Shown here piece by piece: positions 31,582-40,839 of a stretch of 64,000 bases of DNA (the stretch's first letter is position 1; the number at the start of each line of letters is the position of its first letter). The stretch comes from Phosphoribacter sp037046615 (GTDB lineage: Bacteria; Actinomycetota; Actinomycetes; Actinomycetales; Dermatophilaceae), in contig JBAOHD010000019.1 of NCBI GenBank assembly GCA_037046615.1, positions 1 through 64,000 on the forward strand, given 5' to 3'. The position numbers and the translations under genes are program-made. The notes beneath the pieces are model-generated. The model ran no database searches, had not been told where the DNA came from, and saw only the letters and a program-made list of their open reading frames with translations.

Positions 31582-32622
31582 TCAGCGGACGTGCGCCGAG
31601 AGGAAGTCCCAGAGAGCTTTAGTCGTGTCGAACGGTGCCGGGGTGCCCACCGTGGGGAGCGCCGACGAAGTAGGGCGCGGTGTCGCGATCTCGGGGGCCG
31701 GGCTCGCGTCCATCGGACCGCTGTGGATGACTCCCGGCCACCAGTGCCCACCGTTGTCGACGGTCACGAGCGAAACGGCGCGGCCGGCTGCGCACGAGGC
31801 CGCATTGATCGTCACCGCGCCTTGACTCCGGGAGACGATGCCGCCGCAGCGGTCGACGTTGCGCCAGGTCGTCACGATGTCGGGGATCGGCGTGCCGGTG
31901 ATCTCCGCGACGCCCATGCCGCCGACCCCGAGGAAGGGGATCGTCGTGTCCGCGGTGCCGTGGACGTGCATGACCGAGACGGGGGCGGGATTGAGGCAGT
32001 CGCCGAGCAGCGTCCCGGCGACGACGCCGACCGCGGCGAAGGAGGTCGTGTCACACGCGAGGCGATAAGCCATCATCCCGCCGGTCGAGAAGCCCACGGC
32101 ATACACCCTCGAGCGGTCATAGGTGACCACGGTCGCGAGGTCGGAGAGCACGCGCTCGACGAAGCCGACGTCGTCGATACCCGACGACGCGGCGATCCCA
32201 CAGCAGTCGCCGCCGACATTCCACGTGGACCCGACAGCATCGGGATAGACGACGACGAAGCCTTCGCGATCCGCCAGGGCGTTCCAGCCGTAGGCGCGCT
32301 CGGCCTCGCGGGCACTGCCGAAGCCCCCGTGGAGCATGACGACGACGGATACCGGCTGGCGCACCGTGGCGGGGCGGTAGGCGCGATACATCCGGATGCG
32401 CCCGTCGACTTCGAGGGCGTGATCACTCGAACCGACCGCCAGGAGGCTGAGGTCGAGTGGTCCGAGGGTGCCACTCGTGGGAGGGGTCGTGGGCGCCGTG
32501 GCCGAGGTGCGGGTCGGGCCGCGGTCTGAGCCGACAGCTGAGGTGCAGGCGCTCACGAGGACCGAGAGCGCGAGCGTGAGGACGAGGGCAGGGAGCGCTG
32601 CGAGAGCCCGTCCCCTGGTCAT
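31582..32622 (-). CDS. LpqC-like esterase lipoprotein (PHB depolymerase family)
   Basis: A 346-residue protein starting MTRGRALAALPALVLTLALS with lipobox LVSAC, so a lipoprotein anchored outside the membrane. The esterase domain shows the nucleophile elbow VGFSTGGMMAY, HGGFGSAREAERAYGWN near the oxyanion hole and a catalytic His in VDNGGHWWPG. Relatives are the poly(3-hydroxybutyrate) depolymerase/feruloyl esterase family and mycobacterial LpqC. ATG at 32622 is chosen for the signal peptide. It lies 58 bases downstream of the PMT gene on the same strand, probably co-transcribed. The physiological substrate is unknown. Confidence 0.8.
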   Translation of the reverse strand: MTRGRALAALPALVLTLALSVLVSACTSAVGSDRGPTRTSATAPTTPPTSGTLGPLDLSLLAVGSSDHALEVDGRIRMYRAYRPATVRQPVSVVVMLHGGFGSAREAERAYGWNALADREGFVVVYPDAVGSTWNVGGDCCGIAASSGIDDVGFVERVLSDLATVVTYDRSRVYAVGFSTGGMMAYRLACDTTSFAAVGVVAGTLLGDCLNPAPVSVMHVHGTADTTIPFLGVGGMGVAEITGTPIPDIVTTWRNVDRCGGIVSRSQGAVTINAASCAAGRAVSLVTVDNGGHWWPGVIHSGPMDASPAPEIATPRPTSSALPTVGTPAPFDTTKALWDFLSAHVR

Positions 32623-32680
32623 GCCCGCCATTGTCGCAGCGAGTGCGGCGACATGAGGGTCCATCCGTCCTGGATCACGC

Positions 32681-34297
32681 TCACACCCACGAGGGGAACC
32701 ACATATGGACCCACCACAGGTGATAGGGGATGACGTGAGCGGTATACATCGGCACGAACCAGGCAAAGACCATCGCCGTGACGATGAGATAGCACCCGAC
32801 GACGATCACGCCGATGCGACGTCGTCGTTCAGTCACCTCCGGCGGCACCTCCGGCGGCACTCCCGGGGGCCCGAGGATGAGCCCGAGGACATAGGTGACA
32901 CCGAGCACGGCATACGGGACGAAGGCGACGGCGTAGAACTGGTAAATCGTCCGGTCGCCGAGGAAAAACCACGGGAGGTAGCCGCCGGCATACCCCGCGA
33001 GGATCGCCCCCGCACGCCAGTCGCGCCGCAGCGCCCACCGGAAGAGCAGGATGAGCAGCGACGCCGCGGCCAGCCACCAGATCGTCGGTGTGCCGATCGG
33101 GGTGATGACCTTGGCGCACATGTCGACCTCGCACCCGTCCTGCCCGAGCTTCGGGTATTCGGCAAACATCGAGGTCGGGCGGCCCATGACGATCCATGAC
33201 CACGGGTGTGACTGGTAGATGTGCGGGGTCGACAGGCCGCGGTGGAAGTCGAGGATCTGCGCGTGATAGTTCCACCACGACCGAGCGGCATCTGGGATCC
33301 AGGTCCAGCGTGGGTCGGCCGGGTGGGCCGCCGCCCACTGCCGGTTATAGCCGTTGTCACTGACGAACCATCCCCACCACGACGCGACGTAGACCACCGC
33401 CGCAGTCGGCACCATCGCGATAAACGCGGGTATGCCGTCGCGCACGATCCCGGTCGCGGCATACCGGCGCACGCCGATCGCGCGACGGGCCCCGATGTCC
33501 CAGGTGACCGTCATGAGGCCGAAGGCGACGAGGAAGTAGAGCCCCGACCACTTCACCCCGGCCGCGAGCCCGAGACTGACGCCGGCGACGACTCGCCACG
33601 GCCGCCACCACACGCGCGGCCCTGCCCACTCGACCGGCCTCGTGAGGACCGACCGGGATCCGGGGCTGGCAGCGATCCGCCGAGCGAGGCGGGCGCGGGC
33701 CTGATCGCGGTCGATGAGGAGGGCACCGAAGCCGGCGAGCGCGAAGAACATCAGGGGCAGGTCCAGTAATCCCGTGCGGGAGTGGACGAAATGGTGTCCT
33801 TCGATCGCGAGCAGGAGCGCCGCGATGGTGCCGAGGACCGACGACTGGAGCAGCCGCCGGGCGATGCGGCCGACCATGAGGATCGACAGGGTGCCCAGCA
33901 GGGCTGCCGCGAACCGCCAGCCGAACGAGCTATCCGCGCCGAAGAGCCACTGCCCGAGGCCGAGCACCCACTTGCCGACCGGACCGTGGACGACGAGGCT
34001 GCCGGCGTCGGTGTTGAAGATGTCGAGGGTGCCGTGGGTGAAGGCCTTGTCGATCTCCGTGCCGTATTTGTCGGTCACCCGCAGTTCGACGCCGTGTTGC
34101 ACCATCGACCAGGCGTCCTTGACGTAATACGTCTCGTCGAAGACGAGTTGGTGCGGCCGGTCGAGGTCCCAGAAACGCATGAGCCCACCGACGGCAGCAG
34201 CGGCGAGCGGCCCGGCCCAGCCGAGGACGGGCTGCCCGATCGGCGATCCGAGGAGGCGGGTGTGCAGCCGCTCGCGCAGCTGCCCCTCGTCGCTCAT
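32681..34297 (-). CDS. pmt: Dolichyl-phosphate-mannose--protein mannosyltransferase
   Basis: A 538-residue polytopic membrane enzyme of glycosyltransferase family 39. The first external loop carries the catalytic Asp-Glu as FDETYYVKDAWSMV, and the protein ends in HLWWVHMWFPSWV. About ten hydrophobic segments are visible. It moves mannose from polyprenyl phosphate to Ser/Thr of exported proteins, a Sec-coupled process in actinomycetes. ATG at 34297 (MSDEGQLRERL) is preferred over an upstream in-frame start. In many actinobacteria pmt is divergent from rsmI; here four genes and a broken toxin-antitoxin pair have been inserted between them. Confidence 0.92.
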   Translation of the reverse strand: MSDEGQLRERLHTRLLGSPIGQPVLGWAGPLAAAAVGGLMRFWDLDRPHQLVFDETYYVKDAWSMVQHGVELRVTDKYGTEIDKAFTHGTLDIFNTDAGSLVVHGPVGKWVLGLGQWLFGADSSFGWRFAAALLGTLSILMVGRIARRLLQSSVLGTIAALLLAIEGHHFVHSRTGLLDLPLMFFALAGFGALLIDRDQARARLARRIAASPGSRSVLTRPVEWAGPRVWWRPWRVVAGVSLGLAAGVKWSGLYFLVAFGLMTVTWDIGARRAIGVRRYAATGIVRDGIPAFIAMVPTAAVVYVASWWGWFVSDNGYNRQWAAAHPADPRWTWIPDAARSWWNYHAQILDFHRGLSTPHIYQSHPWSWIVMGRPTSMFAEYPKLGQDGCEVDMCAKVITPIGTPTIWWLAAASLLILLFRWALRRDWRAGAILAGYAGGYLPWFFLGDRTIYQFYAVAFVPYAVLGVTYVLGLILGPPGVPPEVPPEVTERRRRIGVIVVGCYLIVTAMVFAWFVPMYTAHVIPYHLWWVHMWFPSWV

Positions 34298-34371
34298 GCG
34301 GTCATCGTAGGCGGGTTTGGGCAGCCTTCCCTTGCTGGCAAGGCCCTGTGCCCGCTGCCACACTCGCTCGT

Positions 34372-35328
34372 ATGCCGCGTCAGAACCTCACCCGCTTTGC
34401 CTGGCTGTCCATTGCCGCAGCGGTCATGACGATCGCCCTCAAGACCGGCGCCTATCTCATCACCGGCTCGGTCGGTTTGCTCTCGGACGCAGCCGAGTCG
34501 GTCGTCAATCTCGTCGCGGCATTCGTCGCGCTCATCGCACTGCACGTCGCCGCCAAGCCGGCCGATGAGAAACACCAGTTCGGGCACAGCAAGGCCGAGT
34601 ATTTTTCGGCGGCCGTCGAGGGGATCATGATCTTCGTCGCGGCGACCTTCATCCTCGTGACGTCGGTGCAGCGTTTCCTCGCTCCTGAGCCCCTCGAGCA
34701 GGTCGGCCTCGGTCTGGGCATCTCCCTCGTCGCCTCGGCGATCAACGGCGCTGTGGCGTTTGTCCTCATGCGCGCCGGTCGCGCCCACAGCTCCATCACC
34801 CTGACCGCCGACGGCAAGCACCTCCTGACCGACGTGTGGACTTCGGCGGGGGTCGTCCTCGGTGTCCTTCTCGTCGCTGTGACGGGGTGGCTCCAACTCG
34901 ACGCGATCGTCGCGTTTGCGGTGGGGTGCAACATCATCTACACGGGCTGGCACCTCATCCGGGAGTCGGTCGACGGGCTCATGGACCACGCGCCGAGCCC
35001 GGAATGCCAGGCCACGATCGCCGACATCCTCGACTCGTTCACGACCGACGAGGTGCAATTCCACCACGTCCGCGCCCGCGTCGCCGGCCACCAAAACCAC
35101 ATCTCCATGCACGTCCTCGTGCCGGGAGCCTGGACGGTCCAGCGCGGGCACGACGTCTTGGAGGACGTCGAGGCGGCCCTGCGAGGAGCGTTCGACCACG
35201 TCGAGATCGACACGCACCTTGAGCCCCTCGAAGACCCCCGGTCTTATGAAGAGCGCCCGGTCACCATCACCGGCATCGCCGCCGAAGGCCAGGCCGAGGT
35301 GCCGCCCGAGGTCCTGGGCACGACCTAA
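34372..35328 (+). CDS. Cation diffusion facilitator (CDF) metal exporter
   Basis: A 318-residue protein with about six transmembrane segments. The CDF metal site is visible as SVGLLSDAAESVVN in TM2 and TADGKHLLTDVWTS in TM5, with FGHSKAEYFSAAVEG between. A cytoplasmic ferredoxin-like domain follows (FHHVRARVAGHQNHISMHVL). It would export Zn2+, Fe2+, Mn2+ or Co2+ with proton exchange; metal choice cannot be read from sequence. ATG at 34372 lies 74 bases from the divergent pmt start. The stop overlaps the convergent CPBP gene by four bases. Confidence 0.9.
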   Translation: MPRQNLTRFAWLSIAAAVMTIALKTGAYLITGSVGLLSDAAESVVNLVAAFVALIALHVAAKPADEKHQFGHSKAEYFSAAVEGIMIFVAATFILVTSVQRFLAPEPLEQVGLGLGISLVASAINGAVAFVLMRAGRAHSSITLTADGKHLLTDVWTSAGVVLGVLLVAVTGWLQLDAIVAFAVGCNIIYTGWHLIRESVDGLMDHAPSPECQATIADILDSFTTDEVQFHHVRARVAGHQNHISMHVLVPGAWTVQRGHDVLEDVEAALRGAFDHVEIDTHLEPLEDPRSYEERPVTITGIAAEGQAEVPPEVLGTT

Positions 35329-36116
35329 AGCCAGCCGACGTGCCCCTTCAGCACGGCATACCCGATGAAGGCGACGATATCGATGAGGGCGTGCGCGACG
35401 ACGAGGGGAGCGACCCGGCGGGTGCGGCGCCACACAAGGGCGAAGACGACGCCCATGACGACATTGCCGACGAAGCCTCCGAACCCCTGATAGAGGTGGT
35501 AGGCGCCGCGGATCACCGCGGACACCGCGATCGCGACCGGCAGCCGCCATTGCGCCTGCTCCATCCGGGTCAGGAGATAGCCGACGACGATGACCTCTTC
35601 GACGATGCCGTTCTGCAGCGCTGACAGGACCAGGACGGGCACCGTCCACCAGGACTCGCCGAGGTTGGCGGCAGCGACCGTCGTGTTGCTCCCCATCGCG
35701 CGCGCGGCGAGATAGAACCCGAGCCCAGGCACCCCGATGAGGACGGCGAGCCCCACCCCGAGGCCGAGGTCGCGCCAGGGTCGTCGGAGGTCAAGTCCCA
35801 GCCCGGCCAGGCCAGGACGGATCGACCCCGTATGCCGTGTGTCCGCCGCCGCGGTCAGCCCCGGGAGCTGGGTCAGCAGGTAGCCCACGAGAGCGACGGG
35901 CACGAGCGCCAGGCCGATCCCGACGAGTTGATAGGCGAGGTCGAGCCACGGCCGATCGGGGGTGACAGTGGTGTTGAGGGCCGAGGTCTGTTGCGAGATC
36001 GGCACCGGGCGGGTGTGCCGCTCGATGATCCGCAAGATCGACCAGATCGCCGACGCGCCGAGGCTCATCCCGAGCACGACGAGCATCTCGGTGTGCAGGG
36101 TCCGGCGGGTGATCAC
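35325..36116 (-). CDS. CPBP family intramembrane metalloprotease
   Basis: A 263-residue membrane protein with eight hydrophobic segments. The Abi/CPBP motifs are QNGIVEEVIVVGYLLTR (Glu-Glu motif 1), RGAYHLYQGFGGFVGN (His, motif 2) and FALVWRRT, then ALIDIVAFIG near the C-terminus (motif 4). These proteases are related to CAAX-processing enzymes; bacterial substrates are mostly unknown. It is convergent with the CDF gene and divergent from a hypothetical gene. Confidence 0.85.
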   Translation of the reverse strand: MITRRTLHTEMLVVLGMSLGASAIWSILRIIERHTRPVPISQQTSALNTTVTPDRPWLDLAYQLVGIGLALVPVALVGYLLTQLPGLTAAADTRHTGSIRPGLAGLGLDLRRPWRDLGLGVGLAVLIGVPGLGFYLAARAMGSNTTVAAANLGESWWTVPVLVLSALQNGIVEEVIVVGYLLTRMEQAQWRLPVAIAVSAVIRGAYHLYQGFGGFVGNVVMGVVFALVWRRTRRVAPLVVAHALIDIVAFIGYAVLKGHVGWL

Positions 36117-36147
36117 GGGCCCACCTTAAGTGGGAGAGACTGGACAG

Positions 36148-36786
36148 GTGTCAGGTGACCCGAACGGCACTCGTGCAGGGCAGAGCTGGCGATTCCGCGG
36201 CCACATCGCTGGGGTGGGGTCGACGAGCGGCACCCGCGTCGTGGTCGGCTGGTGGCGCGAGAGCCCGTTCGGCGAGTTCGCCGACGCGATGGTCGAGCGC
36301 CCTGACGGCCACCGGATCCTGCTTGCCCCGACCGACCAGGTGCGCGACCTCGTGGCGACGACCTACACCTTCGACGAGACCCGGATCGAGCCCTTCGGTG
36401 CCCGCGAGGACGCCGACGGGCGGTGGCTTGTCGAGTCGCCCTCACTGCGGCTCACGCTCACGCCCGGCCAGCGGCTGCCGGTGGGGTGGCTCTTGCGCGT
36501 CGTGCCTCGACGCCTGGCGGCGAGTCCCGCCTGGTGTGCTGTCGTCGATCCGATCGCTCGCGTGGTCATGCGCGGTGTGCGGACCCGTGGGATCGCCCGC
36601 GAGGGGCGGCGGGAGAGTTATGGCGCCACCGACAGCCGCGCGATTGTCGCGCTGTCGGGGGAGTTCGACGGGCAGGACCTTGGCGCTCTGGCCGCTGTCG
36701 ACCCGCCGTGTCGCTTCGGCTTCTCTTCCACTCCGCCGCGCCCGTCGGTGACCGACGTGACCACGACGATCGAGTTCATCGCCTGA
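36148..36786 (+). CDS. Conserved hypothetical protein
   Basis: A 212-residue soluble protein rich in beta-type sequence, for example TRVVVGWWRESPFGEFADAM and GHRILLAPTDQVRDLVA. The coding signature (GC at third positions) is strong across its length. I do not recognise the family. GTG at 36148 and GTG at 36130 are both possible starts; neither has a strong ribosome site. It is divergent from the CPBP protease and followed by the vapBC remnant. Confidence 0.6.
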   Translation: MSGDPNGTRAGQSWRFRGHIAGVGSTSGTRVVVGWWRESPFGEFADAMVERPDGHRILLAPTDQVRDLVATTYTFDETRIEPFGAREDADGRWLVESPSLRLTLTPGQRLPVGWLLRVVPRRLAASPAWCAVVDPIARVVMRGVRTRGIAREGRRESYGATDSRAIVALSGEFDGQDLGALAAVDPPCRFGFSSTPPRPSVTDVTTTIEFIA

Positions 36787-36803
36787 GGCCTGCCGGAGGC
36801 TAA

Positions 36804-36826
36804 TAGCGCTGATATCACCAGCGCTA
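36804..36826. promoter_or_regulatory. Inverted repeat upstream of vapBC remnant
   Basis: Arms TAGCGCTG (36804-36811) and CAGCGCTA (36819-36826) are perfect complements with a 7-base spacer, ending ten bases before the antitoxin start. This is the usual place for a VapB autoregulatory operator. The site has survived although the genes it would control have decayed. Confidence 0.65.
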
Positions 36827-36836
36827 TCAGCGGACC

Positions 36837-37303
36837 GTGACCGATGTCCTCATTCGCGACCTGCCTGCCGCCGATCTCGACGCGCTGCGCGCTGCCGCCG
36901 CGGCTGAGGGAAGCTCGCTCCAGGCATACCTGCGGGCGGCACTACGAGCGCACGCCGCAGTGCCCTCGCCGCCGTCGCGCCTCCTGAAAGGCTCACTGCA
37001 CCAGGGCATTTCGCCATCGAGGTGCTTTCGGCCCTCGCCGTGATCGCGGGTCGGCCCGAAGTGGACTTCGTCGAGGACGACATCCCGATCGCCCTTGAGG
37101 CGCTGTCCCGACTCGGCATGCAGATCGAAGCCACCCCGTGGTCCGGCGTCGCCCGCGCATGGCAGCTCTCGCGCGGATCGGTGCGCTACTCCGACGCGAT
37201 CTATATCGCCGCAGCCGAGCGCGGTGACGAGGTGCTCCTGACGTCGGACAGCCGTCTGGCCAGATCCGGCGCCACGGTGGCGTGCCAGATCCGCGCCCTG
37301 TGA
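36837..37303 (+). pseudogene. vapBC remnant: antitoxin head joined to toxin tail
   Basis: GTG at 36837 opens a ribbon-helix-helix antitoxin, MTDVLIRDLPAADLDALRAA...SLQAYLRAALRAH, which loses identity after about 45 codons. From 37007, in another frame, the C-terminal two thirds of a PIN-domain toxin appears: HFAIEVLSAL, VRYSDAIYIAAAERGDE and LLTSDSRLA with its acidic residues. The antitoxin tail and the first 35-40 toxin residues, including the first catalytic Asp, are missing. A single internal deletion across the gene junction explains this. The remnant should be neither toxic nor neutralising. Confidence 0.78.
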
Positions 37304-37340
37304 GCCGGTGACACGTGCCGGTCCTGCGACACTGAGGCCC

Positions 37341-38189
37341 ATGACGGCCGCCGGAATCCTCGTGCTCGCTGCGACTCCGATCGGTGATCCCCGCGACGCG
37401 GCCCCGCGCCTGGCCCACGAACTCGCGACCGCGGACGTCGTGGCGGCCGAAGACACCCGCCGCCTGCGGCGACTCACCCGCGACCTCGACGTCGTCATCA
37501 CCGGCCAGGTCGTGAGCTATCACGAGCACAACGAGGCCGCCCGCACGCCCGACCTCGTCACTCGCCTCGCCGAGGGCGCCCGCGTCCTCGTCGTCACCGA
37601 CGCCGGTATGCCGTCCGTCTCCGACCCCGGCTACCGCCTCGTGTCCGCGGCCATCGCCGCCGACATCACGGTCACGTGTGTGCCCGGCCCGAGTGCGGTC
37701 CTCATGTCCCTCGCCGTGAGCGGTCTGCCCACGGATCGGTTCTGTTTTGAGGGCTTCCTGCCACGCAAGGCCGGCGATCGCGCCCGGATCCTCGCGCCGC
37801 TCGCGGACGAGCCCCGCACGATGGTGTTCTTCGAGGCCCCGCACCGGCTGGCCGAGTCCCTCACCGCCCTCGCCGAGGCGTTCGGCCAAGACCGCCCAGC
37901 CGCCGTATGCCGCGAGCTCACCAAGACCTGGGAGGAGGTCAAGCGCGGCACGCTTGCCGACTTGGCCACCTGGGCGGGCGACGGGGTCAAGGGCGAGATC
38001 ACCCTCGTCGTCGCCGGCCGGTCCCGCCCGAAAGCACCCGAGCTGGGAGAGGCCGTGGCCGGCATCCGAGCGCGGGTTGATGCGGGAGAGCGACTCAAGG
38101 ACGTCTGCGCCGAGGTGGCCGGGCAGACCGGACTCTCGCGCAAGGCTCTTTACGACGCAGCCATCGCCGCAGCCCGCCCACGCACCTAG
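37341..38189 (+). CDS. rsmI: 16S rRNA (cytidine(1402)-2'-O)-methyltransferase
   Basis: A 282-residue tetrapyrrole-methylase-fold enzyme. Family blocks are LVLAATPIGDPRDAAPR at the N-terminus, AAEDTRRLRRL, SYHEHNE, LVVTDAGMPSVSDPGYRLV, PGPSAVLMSLAVSGLPTDRF and FEAPHRL, and KTWEEVKRGTL. It 2'-O-methylates C1402 in the decoding centre of 16S rRNA using SAM. ATG at 37341 gives the conserved start. Converges on the SRPBCC gene with 22 bases between stops. The rsmI-metG-tatD-rpfB order is typical of actinomycetes, here with four extra genes after rsmI. Confidence 0.95.
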   Translation: MTAAGILVLAATPIGDPRDAAPRLAHELATADVVAAEDTRRLRRLTRDLDVVITGQVVSYHEHNEAARTPDLVTRLAEGARVLVVTDAGMPSVSDPGYRLVSAAIAADITVTCVPGPSAVLMSLAVSGLPTDRFCFEGFLPRKAGDRARILAPLADEPRTMVFFEAPHRLAESLTALAEAFGQDRPAAVCRELTKTWEEVKRGTLADLATWAGDGVKGEITLVVAGRSRPKAPELGEAVAGIRARVDAGERLKDVCAEVAGQTGLSRKALYDAAIAAARPRT

Positions 38190-38211
38190 GCCGACAGGGC
38201 CGCGAGTCCGA

Positions 38212-38700
38212 TCAGCGCGCCGACGTCGGACCGGAGCGGTGGTGTTCGCCCTCCGCAGAGCGCTTGAGCGCGGCGAGCGTGAGGCGGATGCCCGTGCGGT
38301 TGTGGGTCGTGCGGTTGCCGAGGATGCGTTCGGAGAGGGCGCGGGACGAACTCGACCGCCGATCCGTCCATTCCTCGGCGACGGTGCAGCCCTCGCCGTC
38401 AGTGTCCGGGACGACGAAGTACTCCCAGTGGGAGATGGCCATCGGGCCGAAGAAGACGTCGAAGGCAAGATGCCGGCCGGGCTCGGCGGCCGTGACCTTG
38501 CCGAACGTGATCCACCGCATCGTCCCCCGACGGTTGAAGCCGACGAACTGCGCCCCCTTCGTGGCCTTCGTCGCACTGCCGCGCCAACTCACCCGCTCGC
38601 ACTCCGGCGACCACTCGCCCATCCGCGTGAGATCCGCGATGAGGTCGTAGACGAGGGCTGCCGGCGCGTCGATGTGGATGGTTTCCCGCAAATCGGCCAT
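38212..38700 (-). CDS. SRPBCC-family protein (polyketide cyclase/START-like)
   Basis: A 162-residue protein with the START/Bet v1-like pattern: IHIDAPAALVYDLIADLTRMGEWSP at the N-terminus, then beta strands RWITFGKVTAAEPGRHLAFD and a final long helix. Such proteins bind hydrophobic ligands; the mycobacterial relatives are annotated as polyketide cyclase/dehydrase-like. ATG at 38700 is preferred; one three codons upstream is in frame. No operon partner. Confidence 0.8.
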   Translation of the reverse strand: MADLRETIHIDAPAALVYDLIADLTRMGEWSPECERVSWRGSATKATKGAQFVGFNRRGTMRWITFGKVTAAEPGRHLAFDVFFGPMAISHWEYFVVPDTDGEGCTVAEEWTDRRSSSSRALSERILGNRTTHNRTGIRLTLAALKRSAEGEHHRSGPTSAR

Positions 38701-38762
38701 ACCCCCCATCCTCGCCCCTCGTCGAAGAGCGCAGGACCTTGGGGGGTGGTTTGCTTGGTCAG

Positions 38763-39269
38763 GTGACCGGTGTCTCGTCTTCCGCCCTGCTTCGGCCGCC
38801 CACCCATCAGGTGTCACCGCGCGCCCGCACGCTGTGGCGGATCGAAGCGGTCCTCGGGGCCCTGCCCATCGTCGCTGCCCAGGCGTTCTGGTGGGTCACC
38901 ACATCGGGCGGCCCACGCCCGATCCAGGTGTGGCTGGCGATCGCGACGGCCGTGGCCGAGGCGGCATACCTCGTCGTCATGCCGAGCTGGCGCTTCCGGG
39001 TGCATCGCTGGGAGGTCACCGACGAAGCCGTCTACACCCAGACCGGGTGGCTCACCCAGGAGCGGCGGATCGCCCCGATCACCCGGATCCAGACGGTCGA
39101 CCTCACCCGCGGCCCGATCGCCGGGATGCTGCGGCTCGCGTCGGTGCGCGTGACGACGGCGTCCTCGGCGGGGCCGCTGCGGATCCACGGCCTCGATCAC
39201 GCGGAGGCGGTCGCGCTCGTCGAACGCCTCACGACGCTCACCATCGCCGACCCCGGGGACGCGACATGA
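38763..39269 (+). CDS. Bacterial PH-domain membrane protein (YdbS-like)
   Basis: A 168-residue protein with two transmembrane segments (ALPIVAAQAFWWV and WLAIATAVAEAAYLVVM) followed by a bPH2 domain: RFRVHRWEVTDEAVYTQTG and ITRIQTVDLTRGPIAGMLRL. The paired YdbS/YdbT arrangement is conserved: its stop overlaps the start of the larger PH-domain gene (ATGA, 39266-39269). Function is unknown; membrane-envelope roles are suspected. GTG at 38763 is chosen; GTG at 38739 is an alternative. Confidence 0.82.
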   Translation: MTGVSSSALLRPPTHQVSPRARTLWRIEAVLGALPIVAAQAFWWVTTSGGPRPIQVWLAIATAVAEAAYLVVMPSWRFRVHRWEVTDEAVYTQTGWLTQERRIAPITRIQTVDLTRGPIAGMLRLASVRVTTASSAGPLRIHGLDHAEAVALVERLTTLTIADPGDAT

Positions 39270-40839
39270 GCGAAAACCCTTCCGAGAGTATGCCGTTCCG
39301 TCGCCTCGACGCCCGGATGCTCCTCGTCCACCCGGTGCAGGAGGCAGTCCGATTCCTGCCAGCCCTCGTCGCGCTCTTCGTCTCGGGTCGCACCTCCGAC
39401 CGCAGCCATTGGTGGGACCTCGGCGCGCTCGCGGTCATTGTTGTGCTCGGCATGTCCCGATGGTTCACGACGCGCTATCGGATCAACGGGGGCCAGATCG
39501 AGCTCCGGAGCGGGCTTTTCGTCCGGAAGGTGCTCGCCACCCCGGCCGATCGGGTCCGCACCGTCGACGTGACGGCCCCGATCTGGCACCGCCTCCTGGG
39601 CCTGGCGCGGGTCGACATCGGCACGGGGTCCAGCGGCGTCCTCGACAACCGGATCGTCCTGGATGCCTTGGCGGCTCCCGTGGCCCAAGCCTTGCGGGCC
39701 GAGCTCCTCCATCGCGCCGCGACGCCTGGCGATCCGGCGGCGCATCCAGCCCCGTGGGACCCCCACAGCCGGGGTCAGCCCCTGAGCCGGGGTCAGTCCC
39801 CGTGGATCTGCCCGCACCGCCGGTCGAGCACGAGCTGATGACGCTCAATCCGCGGTGGGTCGCCTACGCGCCGTTGACGACGAGCGGCCTGCTCACGGCG
39901 CTGGCAGTCTGGGGCTTCGTGTCTCAGTACCTCATCGACGTGCTACCCGCGATCGAGGCGGCCGTCGGCCAAGTCCAGACATGGGGGGTGTGGATCAGCA
40001 TCGCCGTCGGTGTCGTCCTGGCCCTCGCGGCGATCGCGACCTTGGCGATCACGGCATACGTGCTGTCGTTCTGGGGGTTCCGACTGAGCCGTCATCCCGG
40101 CGGCACACTCCACGTCGTGCGCGGCTTGCTGACCAAGCACGCCACGAGCCTGGAGGAAGCGCGCATCCGAGGGCTGGAGGTCGGCGAACCACTCGGGCTG
40201 CGCTGGGCCAAGGCCGGCCGCCTGCACGCGATCGGCACGGGCTTGCGTTCCGGCGAAGGCAGCGAGCGGGGCCGGGCATGGCTCGTCCCGCCTGCCCCTC
40301 GCGCGGTCGTCGAGGAGGTCGCTCGGCTCGTCCTCGGTCAGACCGAGCCCGTCACCCTTCCGCTGCAGCAGCACGGCCCAGCAGCACGGCGGCGCCGTTA
40401 CGTCCGAGCGGTCATCCCGGCCGCGCTGCTCGCCGCGCTCGCCACGTGGGGGTGGCTGCGGGGTGATCTGCCCGGGTTCTTGACGGTGACGGCATACTTC
40501 CCGCTGCTCGCGGCGCCCCTCCTCGCCCGGGACCGGTATGCCGCGCTCGGCCACGCGCTGACCGAGGATTATGTGATCGCCCGCTCCGGGTCGATCGAGC
40601 GGCGACGCGACGTTGTGGCCCGGGTCGGTGTCGTCGGGGTCGTGACTCGCGCGTCCTTCTTCCAACGGCGAGCCGGGGTGGCGACGGTTATCGCCGCGAC
40701 CGCGGCCGGACGCCAGGGCTACCGCATCCTCGACGTGCCAGCGGACCGCGCCGAAGCACTCGTCACAGAGTTAGTGCCGCAGGCGTGGGCGTTCGTCGAC
40801 CGGGCGACGCTCGTCGAGGCCCCCGACTCAGCTCCCTGA
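39266..40839 (+). CDS. Large bacterial PH-domain membrane protein (YdbT-like, frameshifted)
   Basis: About 524 residues when joined. It contains at least two bPH2 units, each a pair of transmembrane segments plus a domain: TTRYRINGGQIELRSGLFV with RVRTVDVTAPIWHRLLGLAR, and LRWAKAGRLHAIGTGL later; a further unit ends the protein (GHALTEDYVIARSGSIERR). One frame change lies between about 39740 and 39800, in a Pro-rich linker. Translationally coupled to the smaller PH-domain gene; the 3' end overlaps the convergent membrane gene by 12 bases. Confidence 0.8.

Noticed and set aside
32468..32656. Short plus-strand frame opposite the LpqC-like signal peptide
   Set aside because: The minus strand encodes a clear lipoprotein signal and esterase; the plus-strand peptide has no domain or ribosome site.
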